A stretch of 6,905 nucleotides of DNA, from NCBI GenBank assembly GCA_025359705.1, contig JANYFS010000216.1:1-6905 (forward strand), in the 5' to 3' direction. This document shows positions 4,618 through 6,905 of the stretch, piece by piece (position 1 is the first letter of the stretch; the number at the start of each line of letters is the position of its first letter). The position numbers and the translations under genes are program-made. The notes under the pieces were generated by a model. That model was not told the DNA's origin. It did not search any database and saw only the letters and a program-made list of their open reading frames with translations. This DNA comes from Deinococcales bacterium. Its GTDB lineage: Bacteria > Deinococcota > Deinococci > Deinococcales > Deinococcaceae.

Positions 4618-6492
4618 ATGCCAAGACCCTTTGAAAGTACGACCACACCAGACAAAAACATTCCGTTCAAAACCCAACTCTCCGATTTGCTCGAGACCCT
4701 GCATCTGGTGTGGCGTACTTCGCACAGCCAGACGATTTTTTTGGTGGTTCTCAGCGTGTTACAAGCCTTTCTTCCGGCGGCGACTTTGTGGGTCAGCAAA
4801 CTCTTGCTCGACGCCATCGCTCTGACGGTCAGTGGACGGCTCGAGCAGGCGGGGGGTGAACCGCGCCTCATTGGACTTCTAGGCATTCAGGTGGGCATCG
4901 GGGTGGTGGGGATGCTGCTCTCGAGCTTGTTCAGCACCGTGCGCGAGTTGCTGGGCGACAGCCTGCAAAACAACATCTCGATGCGGATTCTGAGCAAGGC
5001 CGGAATGCTCGATGTGGAGAGCTTCGAAAACCCCGAAACCTACGATTCGCTGCAAAACGCTTACCGCGAGGTGGGGGTAAGGCCCTTAGGGGTGCTGACC
5101 CAGGTGGTGGGGCTGGTGCAGGCCCTCATCACCCTGACCAGCATTGGCGCACTAATGGCTGGGCTGGGCTGGGCGGTGCTTCCCCTCGTTCTGTTGGCGA
5201 CGGTGCCGGGGGTGTGGGTATCGACCAAGTTCGGGGCCGAGAATTACCGCATGATTCGCTATCGTACCCATGAAACAAGGGTGCAGAACTATCTGGGCAG
5301 CGTGCTCACCTCGGATACGTTGGTCAAGGAGGTGCGGCTGTTCCACTTCGAGCCGTACCTTCTGGGCCGCTGGCAGGATTACTACAACACGTTTCGTGCC
5401 CAACTGGTGCCGATGATTCGTGGGCGCAATTTGTGGAGTTTGGGCGCGTCGGTGCTTTCAGCTTTACTGATTGGAGTAGCCACGCTTCAGGTGCTGGAAA
5501 AGGCCATCGCGGGTCATCTCACGGTGGGGGATTTCTCACTGTTCGTGCTGGGCATCTCGCAGGTTCAGGGCCAGTTTTCCACTTTGCTGACCGGCTTTTC
5601 GGGGATCTATCAAAATTTGCTTTACATGCGAAATCTTTTCGAGTTCCTCGAGTTGCCCGCTCGAGATTTGGACGCGGGCATCGAGTTTAAGGGCGAGATT
5701 TTGAGCGTCGAGTTCGATAACGTGGGTTTTCGATATCCGTTCTCGGACAACAACGTGCTCGAGGGAGTTTCCTTTAAAATCATCAAGGGTCAGGCGCTGG
5801 CGCTGGTAGGCGAGAACGGTGCGGGCAAGACCACCATTGTCAAACTGGTCACTCGCCTGTTCGAGCCGACTTTGGGCCGGGTGCTGATCAATGGACAGGA
5901 CGCGGCGCAGTTCTCGGTTCGATCGCTTCAGGCGGCCATGAGCATCATCTTTCAGGATTTTGGGCAGTACCAGATGAGCGTGCGCGAAAACGTGGTTTTG
6001 TCCGATGTGGACGCCTTCAAAATCTCGAGTAAGGACTCGGGCAAAGTTGAGTTAAACAAGTCCGAGGCCGAAGTCCAGCTCGAGCAAGCTACCTCGAGCG
6101 CCGGGGCCGCTTTCGTGGGTGAACTGCCGAAAGGCTTCGACACCCAGCTCGGTAAACTGTTCCAGGGCGGGCGCAACCTCTCGGGCGGGCAGTGGCAACG
6201 CCTAGCCCTGGCCCGCCTGTATTACCGCAACGCCTCGATGCTGATTTTCGACGAACCCACCGCCGCGCTCGACGCCAACGCCGAATTTGAAGTGGTGGAG
6301 TCGCTACGGGCGCACTCGAGCAAACGCATCACGGTCATCATCTCACACCGCTTTTCTACCGTGCGTCTAGCCGATTTTATCGTGGTGCTTGAGAATGGTC
6401 GGATCAAGGAACATGGCACACACGAAGAGTTGCTCGAGCTGGACGGAAAATATGCTGGGATGTACCACTTGCAGGCGAGGGGGTATGTTTAA
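4618..6492 (+). CDS. ABC exporter, fused membrane and ATPase domains
   Basis: A single-chain half-transporter of about 624 residues, expected to dimerise in the inner membrane and export a substrate using ATP. Residue numbers count from the adjacent TTG at 4615, an alternative start. The membrane domain has about six helices (roughly 39-60, 85-107, 158-180, 184-203, 273-293, 304-326). The ATPase domain shows Walker A GENGAGKTT (399-407), Q-loop Gln447 in FQDF, signature LSGGQ (522-526), Walker B MLIFDEP (542-548) with catalytic Glu547, D-loop ALDA, and H-loop His578 in SHR. All key residues are present, so it should be active. A charged, somewhat long linker (about 465-495) lies between Q-loop and signature. 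No ribosome binding site precedes either start, and no partner or substrate gene is in the window; the substrate cannot be told (lipid, peptide and drug exporters share this fold). It holds about eleven CTCGAG hexamers. The IS6-like end begins two bases after its stop. Confidence 0.93.
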   Translation: MPRPFESTTTPDKNIPFKTQLSDLLETLHLVWRTSHSQTIFLVVLSVLQAFLPAATLWVSKLLLDAIALTVSGRLEQAGGEPRLIGLLGIQVGIGVVGMLLSSLFSTVRELLGDSLQNNISMRILSKAGMLDVESFENPETYDSLQNAYREVGVRPLGVLTQVVGLVQALITLTSIGALMAGLGWAVLPLVLLATVPGVWVSTKFGAENYRMIRYRTHETRVQNYLGSVLTSDTLVKEVRLFHFEPYLLGRWQDYYNTFRAQLVPMIRGRNLWSLGASVLSALLIGVATLQVLEKAIAGHLTVGDFSLFVLGISQVQGQFSTLLTGFSGIYQNLLYMRNLFEFLELPARDLDAGIEFKGEILSVEFDNVGFRYPFSDNNVLEGVSFKIIKGQALALVGENGAGKTTIVKLVTRLFEPTLGRVLINGQDAAQFSVRSLQAAMSIIFQDFGQYQMSVRENVVLSDVDAFKISSKDSGKVELNKSEAEVQLEQATSSAGAAFVGELPKGFDTQLGKLFQGGRNLSGGQWQRLALARLYYRNASMLIFDEPTAALDANAEFEVVESLRAHSSKRITVIISHRFSTVRLADFIVVLENGRIKEHGTHEELLELDGKYAGMYHLQARGYV

Positions 6493-6494
6493 AA

Positions 6495-6575
6495 GGTTGT
6501 GTTGCCTTAACTTGGCCTGTAGCAGATAGAGGGCAGGGGTGGCCTGAAGTTCAAGCCACCCCTGCCGCGACGGTT
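6495..6575 (+). repeat. Solo IS6-like element end, right copy, inverted
   Basis: Starts with GGTTGTGTTGCCTTAA (6495-6510), the exact reverse complement of 131-146 and 207-222. The following 60 or so bases align with the inner left copy with a few small gaps, and similarity fades at about 6575. No transposase follows; a short stretch reading LKFKPPLPRR could be a degraded N-terminus but is too short to call. It starts right after the ABC stop codon. Confidence 0.72.
6532..6566 (+). terminator. Strong hairpin downstream of the ABC gene, possible terminator
   Basis: GGCAGGGGTGGC (6532-6543) and GCCACCCCTGCC (6555-6566) form a perfect 12-bp stem with an 11-base loop, starting 39 bases past the ABC stop. 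No T-run follows, so it is not a classic intrinsic terminator. It may slow transcription, protect the 3' end, or simply be a subterminal structure of the IS end in which it lies. Confidence 0.4.
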
Positions 6576-6905
6576 GACCACGTCTGGAACGCTTGTTTGT
6601 AGTTACTTCTCAAGAATTTGAACTCGAAGGAAAAAAGGTGTCTGGGAACTTTGTAGGCAGGATAAATTTGCCAAAATATCCGATCAGGGGCTGGTTTTTT
6701 GGGTTCATCCATGCCAATCGCCGCGCATTCTTCTATCCTATTTTTTCTTTTTTCTATCCTGTCTTATGGTTGGCAACCTTTCAAAAGTTCAAAAATAGAG
6801 TCTAGGTGGCAAAACCGCAAATCAGAGGATAAGACAGGATATTTTTGAAAAGCTTGAGCTGATAGGTGTTTTTCGGGATTTTGTCATAACATATTCTGTG
6901 CCTGT
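6576..6905. other. AT-rich stretch without a recognisable gene
   Basis: About 330 bases clearly richer in A/T than the rest, with T-rich and A-rich runs. The longest open frames (70 codons plus at 6593-6805, 53 codons minus at 6712-6551) overlap each other, lack ribosome binding sites and resemble nothing I know. It contains an inverted repeat (6755-6767 with 6829-6841) and a short direct repeat TTCTATCCT (6731-6739, 6752-6760). Confidence 0.5.
6755..6841. repeat. 13-bp perfect inverted repeat pair
   Basis: TATCCTGTCTTAT (6755-6767) and its exact reverse complement ATAAGACAGGATA (6829-6841), separated by 61 bases. No target duplication is visible beyond T-rich flanks. It could be the ends of a tiny element, a long-loop hairpin or a paired protein-binding site; I cannot tell. 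Confidence 0.55.

Noticed and set aside
6551..6712. 53-codon minus-strand frame starting MDEPKKPAPDRIFW
   Set aside because: Starts with a reasonable ATG but has no ribosome binding site, runs into the IS6-like end and resembles no known family; overlaps an equally unsupported plus-strand frame.
6593..6805. 70-codon plus-strand frame with hydrophobic C-terminal half
   Set aside because: Begins only with TTG, lacks a ribosome binding site, and its Phe/Lys-rich content follows from the T- and A-rich DNA.

Overview
The window looks like a mobile-element-rich stretch of a bacterial chromosome or plasmid. The most likely group is Deinococcota (Deinococcus/Meiothermus-like). That is inferred from protein style, moderate GC, and the type of IS630 and IS6 elements; no rRNA or other marker fixes it. 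Only two intact full-length genes are present. They are a cytoplasmic family-3 beta-glucosidase on the minus strand (283-2736) and a fused ABC exporter on the plus strand (4618-6492). Nothing in the sequence links their functions.

Layout, left to right. Positions 1-222 hold two tandem ends of an IS6-family-like element. The outer one still carries the start of a transposase gene that runs off the left edge. The beta-glucosidase gene follows. Its upstream region (2797-2903) is a 107-bp miniature element with about 20-bp terminal inverted repeats. This element contains a candidate promoter for the beta-glucosidase with a 15-bp palindrome in the promoter spacer. Immediately next to it lies a 1388-bp IS630-family insertion sequence (2909-4296) with perfect 30-bp inverted ends (counting the TA duplications). 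Its transposase needs a frameshift at an A8 run and is broken by a 38-bp insertion at the third catalytic position. From 4299 to 4614 there is no intact gene, only a decayed start of a second, different IS630-type transposase, partly repeated. The ABC exporter then begins without a Shine-Dalgarno sequence. Two bases after its stop codon a third copy of the IS6-like end appears, in inverted orientation relative to the left copies. The last 330 bases are AT-rich and have no gene I can support.

The region is best read as two cargo genes bracketed by inverted IS6-like ends and split by a nest of IS630-related elements. The hexamer CTCGAG occurs about 21 times in the IS630 element plus ABC gene and, as far as I can see, never in the beta-glucosidase gene. 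This suggests that the two halves come from different genomes. I see no CRISPR array, tRNA, rRNA or recognised defence system. The most unusual signals are the miniature element acting as a possible promoter carrier and the CTCGAG signature.
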